Shown here: positions 8,155-18,585 of the stretch, in pieces
Position numbering within the stretch: the first letter of the stretch is position 1
How the letters are laid out: every line of letters begins with the position of its first letter
Assembly (NCBI RefSeq): GCF_900187945.1
Contig: NZ_FYEH01000012.1
Span: forward strand, 1-64,000
DNA length: 64,000 nucleotides
DNA from: Arboricoccus pini
GTDB lineage: Bacteria > Pseudomonadota > Alphaproteobacteria > Geminicoccales > Geminicoccaceae
Direction: 5' to 3'
The notes under the pieces: generated by a model
Database searches by the model: none
Told to the model about the DNA's origin: nothing
Seen by the model: the letters and a program-made list of their open reading frames with translations, nothing else
Program-made: the position numbers and the translations under genes

Positions 8155-10005
8155 TCAGGCGTCGAGAAGAACGTCGCCTTGGGGCTGGCCGACGCAGGTG
8201 AGGACGAAGCCGTCGGCAATATCGTCCTCGCTCAGGACCTGTTGAGCGGGCATGTCCACCCTGCCACGGATCCGTTTGATTTTGCAGGCGCCGCAGATGC
8301 CGGATCGGCAGGAGCTCTGGAGATCGACACTTTCGCGGGTGGCTGCATCCAGGATCGTTTCGCCCGTGGCACACACGACGGTCTTGCCGGTTTTGCGGAA
8401 CGTGACCGTTGCTCGTCCAGCACCGGCAGCTGGAGCAGCCGATGTGGGATACGACGGGTGCGCAGTCGACGGCTTGAGGACCGCCAGGGATCGCGGTGCG
8501 ACGGCAGGGGGGGACGCCAGAGCTGTCGAGGTCGAGCTGCCGCCAAAGCGTTCACTATGGAGGCGCTGGCGCGGTAGTCCTTCCGCGAGAAGCAGGCTCT
8601 CCACCATGTCCATATAGCCCGACGGTCCACAGACGAAAGCTTCCCGTTCGGCCAGATCGTCGACCACCGCCCGCAAGAGTTGCGGGGTAAAGGGCCCGGT
8701 CAGCCCGTGCCAGGATTGGCCGGGAACTAGGCGCTTTGGCACGATGACCAGTCGCAATCGCTCTTGCAGGCGAGCGTTCAGATAGGAGAGTTCTTGCGCG
8801 AAAGCGACATCGGCGAGGCTACGCACGTTATAGATGACGACGCTCTTTGTGGGCGCTTCGGTGTCGGCGATCCAACGGAGCATCGAGATGATGGGGGTGA
8901 TCCCGATCCCGGCAGCGATAAAGAGCAGCTTCGGCGAAGGGTGATCGACGCAGGTGAAATCGCCACCTGGCCCGGTAATATCCAATTCGAAGCCAGGGAT
9001 GACCTCATCCCAGAGCCAGTTCGAGATCCAACCCAACGGCACGCGCTTTACCGATATCGACAAGGTGAAGGGCCGCGAAGGCGAGGAGGAAAGGGTATAA
9101 GTCCTCCTTAACAGACGGTCGCCGATAGGGGCTTCGACGGTGACGAACTGACCGGGCTTGTAGCTGAAGAAGCAGGGTCGGAGGGCACAAAAGCTGTAGG
9201 TCTTGACGTCGTGCGTCTCGATGGTCACCGACACACAACGCAGGCGCATCTTGCCGCCCTGCCAGAGGTCTTCCGTCTTACGGGTAATGCCTGGCGGTGG
9301 CCATGCCGGGAGGCCGAGCCCGGCGGCCGACGTGGCATTTGCGGGCGGCACGGAGTCTTTCGCCGGTGTGCTTCGGCTGCCCGCCTCCGCTCGCGACAAA
9401 GAGCCGCCTTTGGTCCCACTATTGGCCGGCGCGCGGCGTTCGGCTTGCAGAGCAGGCGCCAGCGGAGAGCCCTCGACCGAAGGCAGATCAAGCGGCGGCG
9501 AGGCCGCAGCCAATTCGAAAGCCGGCGGCGAAAATAGCGTCTCGCCATCCCTTTGCTGGATGAGCTTGCGGATCTCGCTGCGCACCTGCGCGCGAGATCT
9601 CGATTCGTTGCCGAGCGTGAACCGATGACCGAAAATTCGGCCATCGCCCGCCAGTTGGGTCACGAAGTCGTCGAGCGCGCGCATCAGGTCCGCATGATGG
9701 CCAGTATCGACGAGCGTACCGATCCTGGCCAAGGCGTCGGCGACGGCGGTTGGGCCTGTCACCAGCCGCCCGGCCTCATAAGCCCCCCACATGGAGGAGT
9801 AGCTGCGCTGCAGTTCGGCTAGTCCTTTGCGTATGTCCTCGTTCATTGTCCAAACGCCATCGCTTAACAATCGATGGAAATGTTGGACGTCGTGAGGTGT
9901 TATGTCCTTCTCGCAGTCGGCGATCGATATAAAGATCAGGAACATAATGCTCGCGAGCTCATCATGCAGATCGACAAGGTCCTGCACGGTCTTTGCTTCC
10001 GACAT
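8155..10005 (-). CDS. Hcr-like flavin/2Fe-2S reductase with extra N-terminal helical domain
   Basis: Cytosolic NAD(P)H electron-transfer protein of 616 residues. Residues 1-150 are helical, His-rich in places (DVQHFHRLLSDG, VDTGHHADLM) and match no domain I know. Residues 155-245 are a Pro/Ala/Ser linker. From about 250 comes a ferredoxin-reductase module: FAD motif RRTYTLSSSPS (300-310), NAD motif AAGIGITPIISMLRW, and VCGPSGYMDMVE. A second linker leads to a plant-type ferredoxin (530-616) with Cys566, Cys571, Cys574 and Cys604 for one 2Fe-2S cluster. Hcr reductases normally lack the first 240 residues. It begins 51 bases after the Fe-S/FHA membrane protein gene, with a GAGGGGG ribosome site, so the two are surely one operon. 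Confidence 0.85.
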   Translation of the reverse strand: MSEAKTVQDLVDLHDELASIMFLIFISIADCEKDITPHDVQHFHRLLSDGVWTMNEDIRKGLAELQRSYSSMWGAYEAGRLVTGPTAVADALARIGTLVDTGHHADLMRALDDFVTQLAGDGRIFGHRFTLGNESRSRAQVRSEIRKLIQQRDGETLFSPPAFELAAASPPLDLPSVEGSPLAPALQAERRAPANSGTKGGSLSRAEAGSRSTPAKDSVPPANATSAAGLGLPAWPPPGITRKTEDLWQGGKMRLRCVSVTIETHDVKTYSFCALRPCFFSYKPGQFVTVEAPIGDRLLRRTYTLSSSPSRPFTLSISVKRVPLGWISNWLWDEVIPGFELDITGPGGDFTCVDHPSPKLLFIAAGIGITPIISMLRWIADTEAPTKSVVIYNVRSLADVAFAQELSYLNARLQERLRLVIVPKRLVPGQSWHGLTGPFTPQLLRAVVDDLAEREAFVCGPSGYMDMVESLLLAEGLPRQRLHSERFGGSSTSTALASPPAVAPRSLAVLKPSTAHPSYPTSAAPAAGAGRATVTFRKTGKTVVCATGETILDAATRESVDLQSSCRSGICGACKIKRIRGRVDMPAQQVLSEDDIADGFVLTCVGQPQGDVLLDA

Positions 10006-10056
10006 GACTCATTCCCCCTCGACTTGAAATCTATTTGGACGGATCAAATGGACGCA

Positions 10057-13000
10057 TCACTCAATGTTGAGCGCGGCCGCCAGCGCAGGTGGCCGCGCGC
10101 TGGCGGCCCGACTTGAAGCCAATGACCTTTGTCCTCCGAGCGTGTCGCTCGGCGCCGTCCGCCAGTCTGGGGCGACGATAATGACGGCAAATTCGCTGAC
10201 GATCTGGTAGACACGATCGCCGGTCGTCGCGCCGCCCTTTTGCGCTTCAGGAAATTCCAGCTGCACACGCGCACTCAAGCTGGCACTTTCAGCATCGTCG
10301 CCGGTCGGATCAGGTGAGTATTTGACCGAGCCCAGGTAGAGAAGATGGGCAACGCGCCCAGCTTCCGCCAACGGGCGAAGCTCGCCGCCGCACTTGTAGC
10401 GTCGCACTTCGCTCTCTTGTGCAATCATGGCCAGCCTGCCGAGCGGCATGTCGCCCAGGATGTCGAATTCGGCCAGCAGGAGGATGCGCGTGACGGTATC
10501 GTAGGCTTCCAACTCGTAGGACTTGGGCGCTTCCCAATCGAGCTTTAGGACGGGCCCTACTCCACCTATCGCGGCAAAGCTGATCGAGGCGCCGCGCTCG
10601 ACGACGGCGGAGGCGCTATCGCACAAAAGGCCATCGACGAAGAAAGGGGCCAGGTCCAGACGCTCGACCCGCACCTCGCCCAAGTGGCGGACGATGGCCA
10701 GATGATAGGGTAGGAGGCTACGGTCCCGGATACTCACGTCGTTACCGGGCGCGCGCCCGACGGTGATCTTGGATTGGGTCCAGTTCGTTACCTGAGCCGT
10801 CTTGTCAGGCCATGTCACCGTGAGATGCAATGCCATGAGGCCGGCGGTATTGTTTCCACCCCTGGGGCCCATGGCCAAGAGCCCAGCTAGGACTTCATCG
10901 AGCAGCCAATGGCCAACGAGCTCGTCCTTCGGACGGCTGGCCTTGAGACCGGCTGCCGCCTCTGCGGCCAGTGGCGGATCGATACCGGCAAACGCCGTCA
11001 GGGTGAGCGCTTGGCCAATGGGATCGGCGTTGCCCAGGAGGGTCTCGAGATTTGCAGCCCCGTCCAGTCCTTGCACGATGACGTCGCGAAAGACGTGGCG
11101 CTCCAATCCTTCGGGCGATTCGAGCTCTTTTTGCGTATCTTGGAGACGCAGCGCAGCGACGAGATCGGGAGCCAGGGCGCTTTCCCAACTCGTCCCGGCA
11201 TCGCGCGCGGCCGGAAGCAACAGAAGGGGTGCCATGACGTGGCCGGCAAAGCCTGCTGCGTCGCTCGCATACCAAAGGCCGAGCTCGCTCGGGCCCATGG
11301 CCCTGAGCAGGCTCAGTAGCCTGCAGCCAACATCCCGCAGGTGGCCGCCCACCTGGGTGTGCAGGAGGCGCCCCAGCGTGATCGAGAAGCTGTCGCCGCA
11401 CAGGTTCGAATCCAGGAAAAAGCGCGCGGCCAGGAGGTCTTGCAGCGTTTGCAGGCAGATCGAGGCGCGCATGCTCATGATCCCGTTGGGCTCGGCAAGC
11501 CCGCGCAGCATCCTTTGATGATCTTCGGCTGAGACCTGCAAGCTTGCCTGCAGCACGTCGAAGGTGGTGCGCATGTCGTGGCTATCCCGCAGGCCCGCGA
11601 GGGTGCCCCCGGCCTCGACATGATTGACGACCATTCCTCCAGCCATGTCGCGGTAAGCAGCAAAGGCGGTTTCCTTCTCCAGGCTCGTCGCTTCCGACGC
11701 TCTTGAATCGACGACCTCGCTCATGCCTAAATCGTCGAGCAGCCGCGCATGGTCGGCGTCACTGATCCCCATCTGCGTACGGATGTCGTAGAGGAGGTCT
11801 GCGAAGGATGTCGTGCTCGTCGTACCGGTAGCGACGGCGTCGTCCAGAACATTGCGATAGGCTTGCAGCTTCTGCTCGTGTGAAAAGCCCGGCAGAACCT
11901 TGGTCAGCAGATAGAGCTCGTCGGGTCCGAGATCGTCGAGCTGGCGTCCGTCCAAATAATGAGCAACGTCGACTTTGAGCTTTTTCAGCTGACTTAGCAG
12001 GCTCGATGCCATGCCCTCGCGGCGATATTTGATGGGTGAGCGCTGCAGGGCCTGCCAGAGCCACATCGTCGTCAGGAGAACGATCAGAATGTCGACGATG
12101 TGCATCGCCAAAGCTGGCAGCAATAAAAGGTTGGGGCGCCCCCCGAACAGATAGAAGGTGTTGATCGAGACATAGGCGCTCACGCACAGGCAGTGATTGA
12201 CAATCTCTGCCTCCGAGATACGCCCTTTGCGGTTGCGGAACGACCGATAGGCGCGCTCGAGGAGCTTGCCGATCGCAAGCGAGGCCACGGCCGCCAGCAG
12301 GAGAACCAGCGGCGCTGCCAGCACTTTGGGGATCGGCACCACCTGGCCTCTAAGATAGAGGCCAGGTGACATCAGCTTTGCAAGCGCGCCTTCCTCATGA
12401 GTCCAGATGCCGGAGAAGTAATAATCTCCGCTGCCAGAATATAGGTAATAGTATCCGTAAAATCCGACGATAAGACCAAAGAACATATAATAGACCTGCC
12501 GGCGGGCAGGATTGGCGATGCTATCCCAATATGAGCGCTCGAGGTCGATATCGCCGCAATTGGCCGTGCACGCGACACAGGCGCTGCGGTCACTCTCGTT
12601 GGAGGATGCCCGGCACATGGATTGCGGGGTCGCCGGTCGCTCCACATGCGGGGCGCTCTCCAGCAGGCCGCGTGGCTCAGTATAGATCTTCTGCACGATG
12701 TTGACCGGACAGAAATAGTTACACCAGCTCTTGCCGCCCCAAAGCGTCCCAACCAGGAACGCCGCGGCCAGCACGCCAAGCAAGGCCACCGCGAGCGCCA
12801 TCCGGTCGCTGTTGATCAAGAGTATGCGCGATGTCAGGCCCGCAAACAGAAGGCCTAGCTGGACGTACCACGCATGCCGTGCCAGCCAGTCATTGCGGCC
12901 AATCAAGGCCAGGACGCGCTCGATTTTTCCCGTCCGGCGTTGAAGGACGATCCGCCGGCGCTGCAATCCCAGATAACGCGGGAATTGGGATACGAAGGAG

Positions 13001-13296
13001 AGCGGGCAGATCCGGCGCCAGGCCTCATGACCAAAGACCATGAGAAACAGCGGCAAAACCGGCACGACCATCGTCCAGAAGATACGAGCGCCCATTGCAT
13101 AAGGGCTGTTTTGAAGAAGCTGGTCCTGTACGGGTATCCCTGTGGCCGTAATTCGAAAGGGGCTGCCGAGCTTCTCGGGCATGGTCCAGGCGGTGGTCAG
13201 CGGATCCCAAAAAAGCGACACGATCAATCCAAGCCATCCAAGCAGGAGGGTGGCACGGACAATAACCATCTTTCGCTCGGTCGTTCGCGCGAACAT
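10057..13296 (-). CDS. Membrane Fe-S protein with FHA and cyclic-nucleotide-binding-like domains
   Basis: A 1079-residue protein I cannot assign to a described family. The N-terminal third has about six to eight hydrophobic segments and NapH/NosR-like Cys motifs: Cys97 (RRICPLS), Cys192 and Cys196 (SWCNYFCPVNIVQKIY), Cys228, and Cys240-x2-Cys243-x3-Cys247 (ACVACTANCGD), enough for one or two clusters. Residues about 430-820 are a soluble, helical-repeat-like region. Residues 823-925 are an FHA domain (TVGRAPGNDVSIRD...YHLAIV), normally a phosphothreonine reader. Residues 931-1045 resemble a CRP-type cyclic-nucleotide-binding fold (LLLAEFDILGDMPLGRLAMI). It is co-operonic with the reductase, so electrons probably flow between them, under control by signalling inputs. 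Confidence 0.7.
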   Translation of the reverse strand: MFARTTERKMVIVRATLLLGWLGLIVSLFWDPLTTAWTMPEKLGSPFRITATGIPVQDQLLQNSPYAMGARIFWTMVVPVLPLFLMVFGHEAWRRICPLSFVSQFPRYLGLQRRRIVLQRRTGKIERVLALIGRNDWLARHAWYVQLGLLFAGLTSRILLINSDRMALAVALLGVLAAAFLVGTLWGGKSWCNYFCPVNIVQKIYTEPRGLLESAPHVERPATPQSMCRASSNESDRSACVACTANCGDIDLERSYWDSIANPARRQVYYMFFGLIVGFYGYYYLYSGSGDYYFSGIWTHEEGALAKLMSPGLYLRGQVVPIPKVLAAPLVLLLAAVASLAIGKLLERAYRSFRNRKGRISEAEIVNHCLCVSAYVSINTFYLFGGRPNLLLLPALAMHIVDILIVLLTTMWLWQALQRSPIKYRREGMASSLLSQLKKLKVDVAHYLDGRQLDDLGPDELYLLTKVLPGFSHEQKLQAYRNVLDDAVATGTTSTTSFADLLYDIRTQMGISDADHARLLDDLGMSEVVDSRASEATSLEKETAFAAYRDMAGGMVVNHVEAGGTLAGLRDSHDMRTTFDVLQASLQVSAEDHQRMLRGLAEPNGIMSMRASICLQTLQDLLAARFFLDSNLCGDSFSITLGRLLHTQVGGHLRDVGCRLLSLLRAMGPSELGLWYASDAAGFAGHVMAPLLLLPAARDAGTSWESALAPDLVAALRLQDTQKELESPEGLERHVFRDVIVQGLDGAANLETLLGNADPIGQALTLTAFAGIDPPLAAEAAAGLKASRPKDELVGHWLLDEVLAGLLAMGPRGGNNTAGLMALHLTVTWPDKTAQVTNWTQSKITVGRAPGNDVSIRDRSLLPYHLAIVRHLGEVRVERLDLAPFFVDGLLCDSASAVVERGASISFAAIGGVGPVLKLDWEAPKSYELEAYDTVTRILLLAEFDILGDMPLGRLAMIAQESEVRRYKCGGELRPLAEAGRVAHLLYLGSVKYSPDPTGDDAESASLSARVQLEFPEAQKGGATTGDRVYQIVSEFAVIIVAPDWRTAPSDTLGGQRSLASSRAASARPPALAAALNIE

Positions 13297-13543
13297 GCTT
13301 GAGGCTCCGGCGTCTCAGCTGAGCGCAGTTGGCAAGAACCGACCCGCGATCAGTCCCTGTCATTTCTTCCCCGACAGGTTACTCGCCGATGAATGGCCCC
13401 AAATAGTCGTTAGATGATATGCGGAAAATACATGCGAGTATGATTACGATCATTGTCGTCAGTATTGATATATGCGCATGCGATTTTGGCATTACCGCGA
13501 CTGACCGCAGGGCGATGAAGATTGGGGCGACGCAAGACCGAGG
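13297..13543. promoter_or_regulatory. Divergent promoter region with four ATGCG motifs
   Basis: The gap between the Fe-S/FHA gene (minus) and the di-haem peroxidase gene (plus) must hold both promoters. It is markedly more AT-rich around 13411-13490. There ATGCG occurs at 13419, 13432, 13472 and 13478, the last two within the self-complementary ATGCGCAT. This could be a shared operator. I found no convincing FNR box (TTGAT-N4-ATCAA). Confidence 0.35.
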
Positions 13544-14662
13544 ATGATGTCTGTGATCTCACAGGGCGCGACAGCAAAAACCAAACGCCTGCCCATATTG
13601 CCGGCCAGGCCCGTTCGCCCGAGGCGACGGCGATGTCGGGCCGGCAATCGACGGGCGTTGTCTGTTGCGGATTGGCTAGTCCGGGCACTCGCGGGTGTGA
13701 ACCTGGCATTCTTAACAGCGATACCAGCGGTCTCGGCTCAAGAAGCCATCGTCCCCATTCCGTTGCATCAGGATCTGGATTTACGCAAGGTCAAGCTCGG
13801 CGCTTCGCTGTTTAGAGACCCGCGCCTTTCGCACGATAACAGCAATTCATGTTCGACCTGCCACCTCTTAGAGCGCGGAGGTGCCGACGGTCTGCCTTTA
13901 TCGGCGGGCCTGGACGGAAAGCCCGGCATGACGAACACGCCGACGGTCTTCAACTCTGCCTTTAACTTCCGGCTGAATTGGGACGGTCGGGGCGCCTCGC
14001 TGGCGACGCAGCTCGATGCCGCCATCAAGGATCCGACCGTCATGGGTGCGACTTGGCCCGAGATCATCGACAAACTGAAGGCCGACAAACGCTTCTCCGT
14101 AGAATTTACCAAAGTCTATCCGCAAGGCTTGACGCCAGATGCGACCATCGACGCCCTCGTTACCTACGAGCGCTCTCTGACGACGCCCGATGCGCCTTTC
14201 GATCGCTATCTCCGCGGTGATGTAGCAGCCGTCGATGCGGACGAGCTCGAGGGGTATCGCCTCTTTAAGGCCTACGGGTGCATCGCCTGCCACCAGGGAA
14301 TGAACGTGGGTGGCAACATGATGCAGGTATTTGGCGTCCTCGGTGATCCCGGCGATTATTTTCGCGGGAAGGGGTCAACAACGCCCTTCGATACCGGCCT
14401 TTATCGGCTGACGGGCAAGGAAGAGGACAAGTTCGTCTTTCGAGTGCCGAGCCTTCGCAACGTCGCCTTAACGGCACCTTATTTCAATGACGGCTCCGCA
14501 ACAACACTGCCGGATGCCATTCGGATCATGGCAAAATATCAGTTGGGCCGCCCCATCAGCGAGCGCGACGTCGACCTGATCGTGGCCTTTCTGCAGACCC
14601 TGACGGGCGACTATGAGGGCAAGCCCCTCGATGCCCCAAGTGCCAGTGCGGCCGCTCATTGA
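13544..14662 (+). CDS. Di-haem cytochrome c peroxidase / MauG family protein
   Basis: Exported di-haem protein of 372 residues that either reduces hydrogen peroxide with electrons from cytochrome c or oxidises a partner as MauG does. Two c-haem sites are plain: Cys103-x2-Cys106-His107 (NSCSTCHLL) and Cys246-x2-Cys249-His250 (YGCIACHQG). NTPTVFNSAFNF and FRVPSLRNVALTAPYFNDGS are family hallmarks. The signal sequence (about residues 47-66, ending AVSAQ) follows an unusually long basic leader, so the true start may be further in. It is followed by a histidine kinase and a regulator on the same strand and is divergent from the Fe-S/FHA operon. Confidence 0.88.
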   Translation: MMSVISQGATAKTKRLPILPARPVRPRRRRCRAGNRRALSVADWLVRALAGVNLAFLTAIPAVSAQEAIVPIPLHQDLDLRKVKLGASLFRDPRLSHDNSNSCSTCHLLERGGADGLPLSAGLDGKPGMTNTPTVFNSAFNFRLNWDGRGASLATQLDAAIKDPTVMGATWPEIIDKLKADKRFSVEFTKVYPQGLTPDATIDALVTYERSLTTPDAPFDRYLRGDVAAVDADELEGYRLFKAYGCIACHQGMNVGGNMMQVFGVLGDPGDYFRGKGSTTPFDTGLYRLTGKEEDKFVFRVPSLRNVALTAPYFNDGSATTLPDAIRIMAKYQLGRPISERDVDLIVAFLQTLTGDYEGKPLDAPSASAAAH

Positions 14663-14722
14663 CGACGGTTCGGCCAACTCAAATCCCCGCCGTGCTGTAG
14701 GAAGTTGCAAAGAGGTCTCTCG

Positions 14723-16447
<1,725 letters not shown>

Positions 16448-16480
16448 AATCTTTTCTTCTCAAATCGAGGAGCGCCGTTC

Positions 16481-17446
16481 GTGACCCAGAAGCCAACCCT
16501 TCTTTTCGTCGACGACGAAGAGCGCGTCGTCAAACTCTTGAAGATCATGTTTCGCGCGGATTATCAGGTTTTCACGGCCAATAGCGGCCGTGAAGCCCTA
16601 GCTATTCTCGAAGCGCATCATATCGACGTCATCGCCAGCGACCAGCGCATGCCGGAAATGCTTGGCATCGAACTCTTGGCGCAAGCGGCCAAACGCTGGC
16701 CGCATTCGGTCCGCATCCTCCTGACTGGCTATAGCGATCTCGTAGCCATCATCGGCGCGGTCAACGAAGGCGAGGTCTTTCGTTTTCTCAACAAGCCATG
16801 GAACCAGGATGAGCTTCGCGCCGTCATTGCCGAAGCGGTACAGATCTCCCAGCGCGATCGAGAAGCAGCACTCGCAGCGGCGGCCAGCCCACAAGGAGCC
16901 CCCGCCGAGGATGTGGCGCGGTCGAGCAGTCAGTTGCCTCTAGCGACGGCGGCCAAGCTCCTGGCGATCGACGGCATTGCGAGTGACCGTCAGGAAGTCG
17001 TCGAGATGTTCACGCAGGATTACCACGTGATCACGGCCTCCACCATCGAGACGGCACTCGAGATGATCGAGATGCATGATGTGGGCGTCATCGTGACGAA
17101 CAGCATCGTCGACGGCGTCGACATCACCGACATGCTGGCGGCCATTCGTGAGCAATATCCAGCCATTACGGTCGTCGTCGTCACCACCAACCCCGATAGT
17201 GACACGATCATCAAGCTGATCAATCGCGGCCAGATCTATCGTTTCGCGATGAAACCTCTAAGCCCCAATATTTTCCGCTTGGCCGTAGGCGCGGCGATGC
17301 GGGAATATCATCGCCGGCTGGCCGACATTCGCTTGTCTCCGCCGACACCGCGGCATGACCCGAGTGCTGTCACATCCGGCGTCTTTGAAAGTTTCGTGCG
17401 CAGCATTGCCCGCTTCACCAAGGTGCGCGATCGTTCTTCGCTCTGA
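16481..17446 (+). CDS. Double-receiver response regulator, second receiver degenerate
   Basis: Cytosolic regulator of 321 residues that starts at a GTG with GAGGAG upstream. Receiver 1 (5-125) is complete: acidic pair LFVDDEE, phospho-acceptor Asp54 in IASDQRMPE, ILLTGYS and FLNKPWN, resembling RpfG/HupR-type receivers. Receiver 2 (158-285) keeps the fold and the Lys (FAMKPLS), but Asn207 replaces the phospho-acceptor Asp (IVTNSIVDG), so it cannot be phosphorylated normally. No output domain follows; the last 30 residues are polar. It sits 33 bases after the kinase and is its likely partner, acting by protein-protein contact rather than DNA binding. Confidence 0.85.
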   Translation: MTQKPTLLFVDDEERVVKLLKIMFRADYQVFTANSGREALAILEAHHIDVIASDQRMPEMLGIELLAQAAKRWPHSVRILLTGYSDLVAIIGAVNEGEVFRFLNKPWNQDELRAVIAEAVQISQRDREAALAAAASPQGAPAEDVARSSSQLPLATAAKLLAIDGIASDRQEVVEMFTQDYHVITASTIETALEMIEMHDVGVIVTNSIVDGVDITDMLAAIREQYPAITVVVVTTNPDSDTIIKLINRGQIYRFAMKPLSPNIFRLAVGAAMREYHRRLADIRLSPPTPRHDPSAVTSGVFESFVRSIARFTKVRDRSSL

Positions 17447-17793
17447 ACGCCGCGAGGAATGAGCCCGGTTTCGTGCTACCAGGCCTCATCGAGCATCGGT
17501 CGATTGCCGACCCCATCAGCGATGATAGCAAAGCCAGTTAGATCGACCGTCCCGTGGCGCGGTAATGCGCTCATCCGGCAAGTGATGTTCTCTATCAGGG
17601 CGCTGCCATGATGTTGCTACGCAAGCAGTAGCATATGGCTCAATCGAGGCTTTATCGCGTGAGATGATGCCAAGCGTTCGCCGCACCGCTCTCTAGTCTA
17701 GAAGATAATTGTCATAATGTAACTTATCGACAACGCGCAAGCATTGCACTTTTTACAACGCACAGCATAGACTCGTCGTCTCGGACATGCAGA
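17447..17793. other. Noncoding stretch before the CRISPR remnant
   Basis: No gene is seen. A short inverted repeat, TGCTAC (17615-17620) and GTAGCA (17628-17633), is the only local structure and could help end the regulator transcript. I searched for further CRISPR repeats left of 17794 and saw none. Confidence 0.4.
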
Positions 17794-17883
17794 GGGTCTG
17801 TCCCCGCACATGCGGGGAACACAGCGAGACCAAAACACAATCGAGCATTATCGCCGGTTCATCCCCGCGCATGCGGGGAACAC
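17794..17883 (-). CRISPR. One-spacer type I-E CRISPR array
   Basis: Two 29-base repeats, at 17855-17883 and 17794-17822, flank a single 32-base spacer (17823-17854), giving the 61-base period typical of type I-E. The right-hand copy contains CATCCCCGCGCATGCGGGG with GAACAC at its end, the standard I-E palindrome. The left-hand copy differs at five positions, as terminal repeats commonly do. Read on the minus strand the intact repeat is leader-proximal, directly downstream of cas2e, which agrees with normal I-E order. The array may be a relic or trimmed down. Confidence 0.8.
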
Positions 17884-17964
17884 TCTTGCTGGAAAGTGTT
17901 GTAACGCAACGACTTTTACGATGCCAAAGAACGCACCGACGATGATAAGGAAATCTCCCTGCCC
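17884..17964 (-). promoter_or_regulatory. Putative CRISPR leader
   Basis: The 81 bases between the cas2e stop and the first repeat on the minus strand are where a type I-E leader would lie. A palindrome GCCCTTAAAAGGGC (17961-17974) spans the cas2e stop codon and could be a terminator or leader element. The stretch is short for a leader and its function is inferred from position. Confidence 0.35.
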
Positions 17965-18270
17965 TTAAAAGGGCGGAATTTCGTTCAGATCGGCCGACGG
18001 ATGGAATGCGACGAGGCGAAAATCGTCGAAGTCGACCGGTACGCGACGGTTCCGACCGCATGTGTCGAAGGCGAAACCGGCATCGTTGGGGGCTGCCCAG
18101 GCGATTACGGCGTTGCCCTCCCCCACCTGAGCCAGAACGTCGGCCCAGATCCGCTCGCGGACGCGCCGGGAATAGCTGCCGACATACACGCCCGCGCGAA
18201 GCTCCAGCAGCCAAACGGCGAGACGACCGCGTAGGCGCGGCGGGACATTTTCAGTGACAATCATCATCAT
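17965..18270 (-). CDS. cas2: CRISPR-associated endonuclease Cas2, type I-E
   Basis: Cas2e forms the core of the Cas1-Cas2 spacer integrase. The 101-residue length is normal. The sequence MMMIVTENVPPRLRGRLAVW followed by LLELRAGVYVG is diagnostic of the I-E subtype, and FDTCGRNRRVPVDFDDFRLVAF matches the conserved C-terminal strand. The ATG at 18270 is chosen because GGAAGG lies six bases upstream; a TTG at 18276 is in frame. No frameshift is seen. It follows a truncated cas1e and precedes a one-spacer array, while cas3, cse1, cse2, cas7, cas5 and cas6e are all missing, so it is an intact gene in a broken system. Confidence 0.9.
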   Translation of the reverse strand: MMMIVTENVPPRLRGRLAVWLLELRAGVYVGSYSRRVRERIWADVLAQVGEGNAVIAWAAPNDAGFAFDTCGRNRRVPVDFDDFRLVAFHPSADLNEIPPF

Positions 18271-18306
18271 GAGCAACCTTCCTCGACGCCAGCGTTCCGG
18301 AGAGGC

Positions 18307-18585
18307 TCAGCCACGATGACCCTCATTGCCCGATGGGGCCGGATCCTCGAAAGCGACCGGCTGGGCATCGGGCGGCGGGTCGGGGCGCGCCAGCCCACCC
18401 GCTTCCAGGATCGAATCGATGAGCGGGATCAGCCGCTCCAGGAGATTTGAGCGTCGGAACGCGTCACGACATCCCCGCCGGACCGCGCTCTCGAGCGACG
18501 GGGCATTAAGGCTCTTGCCTTGTATGGCCTGGGCGGCCACGCGAGTCGATGGGCCTGATCGCTCACCTCGCCGGGCAATAGTCTA
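18307..18585 (-). pseudogene. cas1: Truncated cas1e, C-terminal fragment
   Basis: About 75 residues matching the C-terminal end of type I-E Cas1: RRGCRDAFRRSNLLERLIPL, then IDSILEAGGLARPDPPPDAQP and a terminal SGNEGHRG. A full Cas1e has about 300 residues; the catalytic Glu/His/Asp core is missing entirely. Upstream the frame meets a TAG at 18583-18585 and the sequence changes abruptly into an AT-rich tract. The Met at 18540 is not a natural start. The stop is 36 bases before the cas2e start, the normal cas1-cas2 spacing. This is the 3' remnant of a deleted or interrupted gene. Confidence 0.8.

Noticed and set aside
13461-13487. FNR/Crp-type box near TTGATATATGCG
   Set aside because: Only the left half-site resembles TTGAT; the right half ATCAA is missing.
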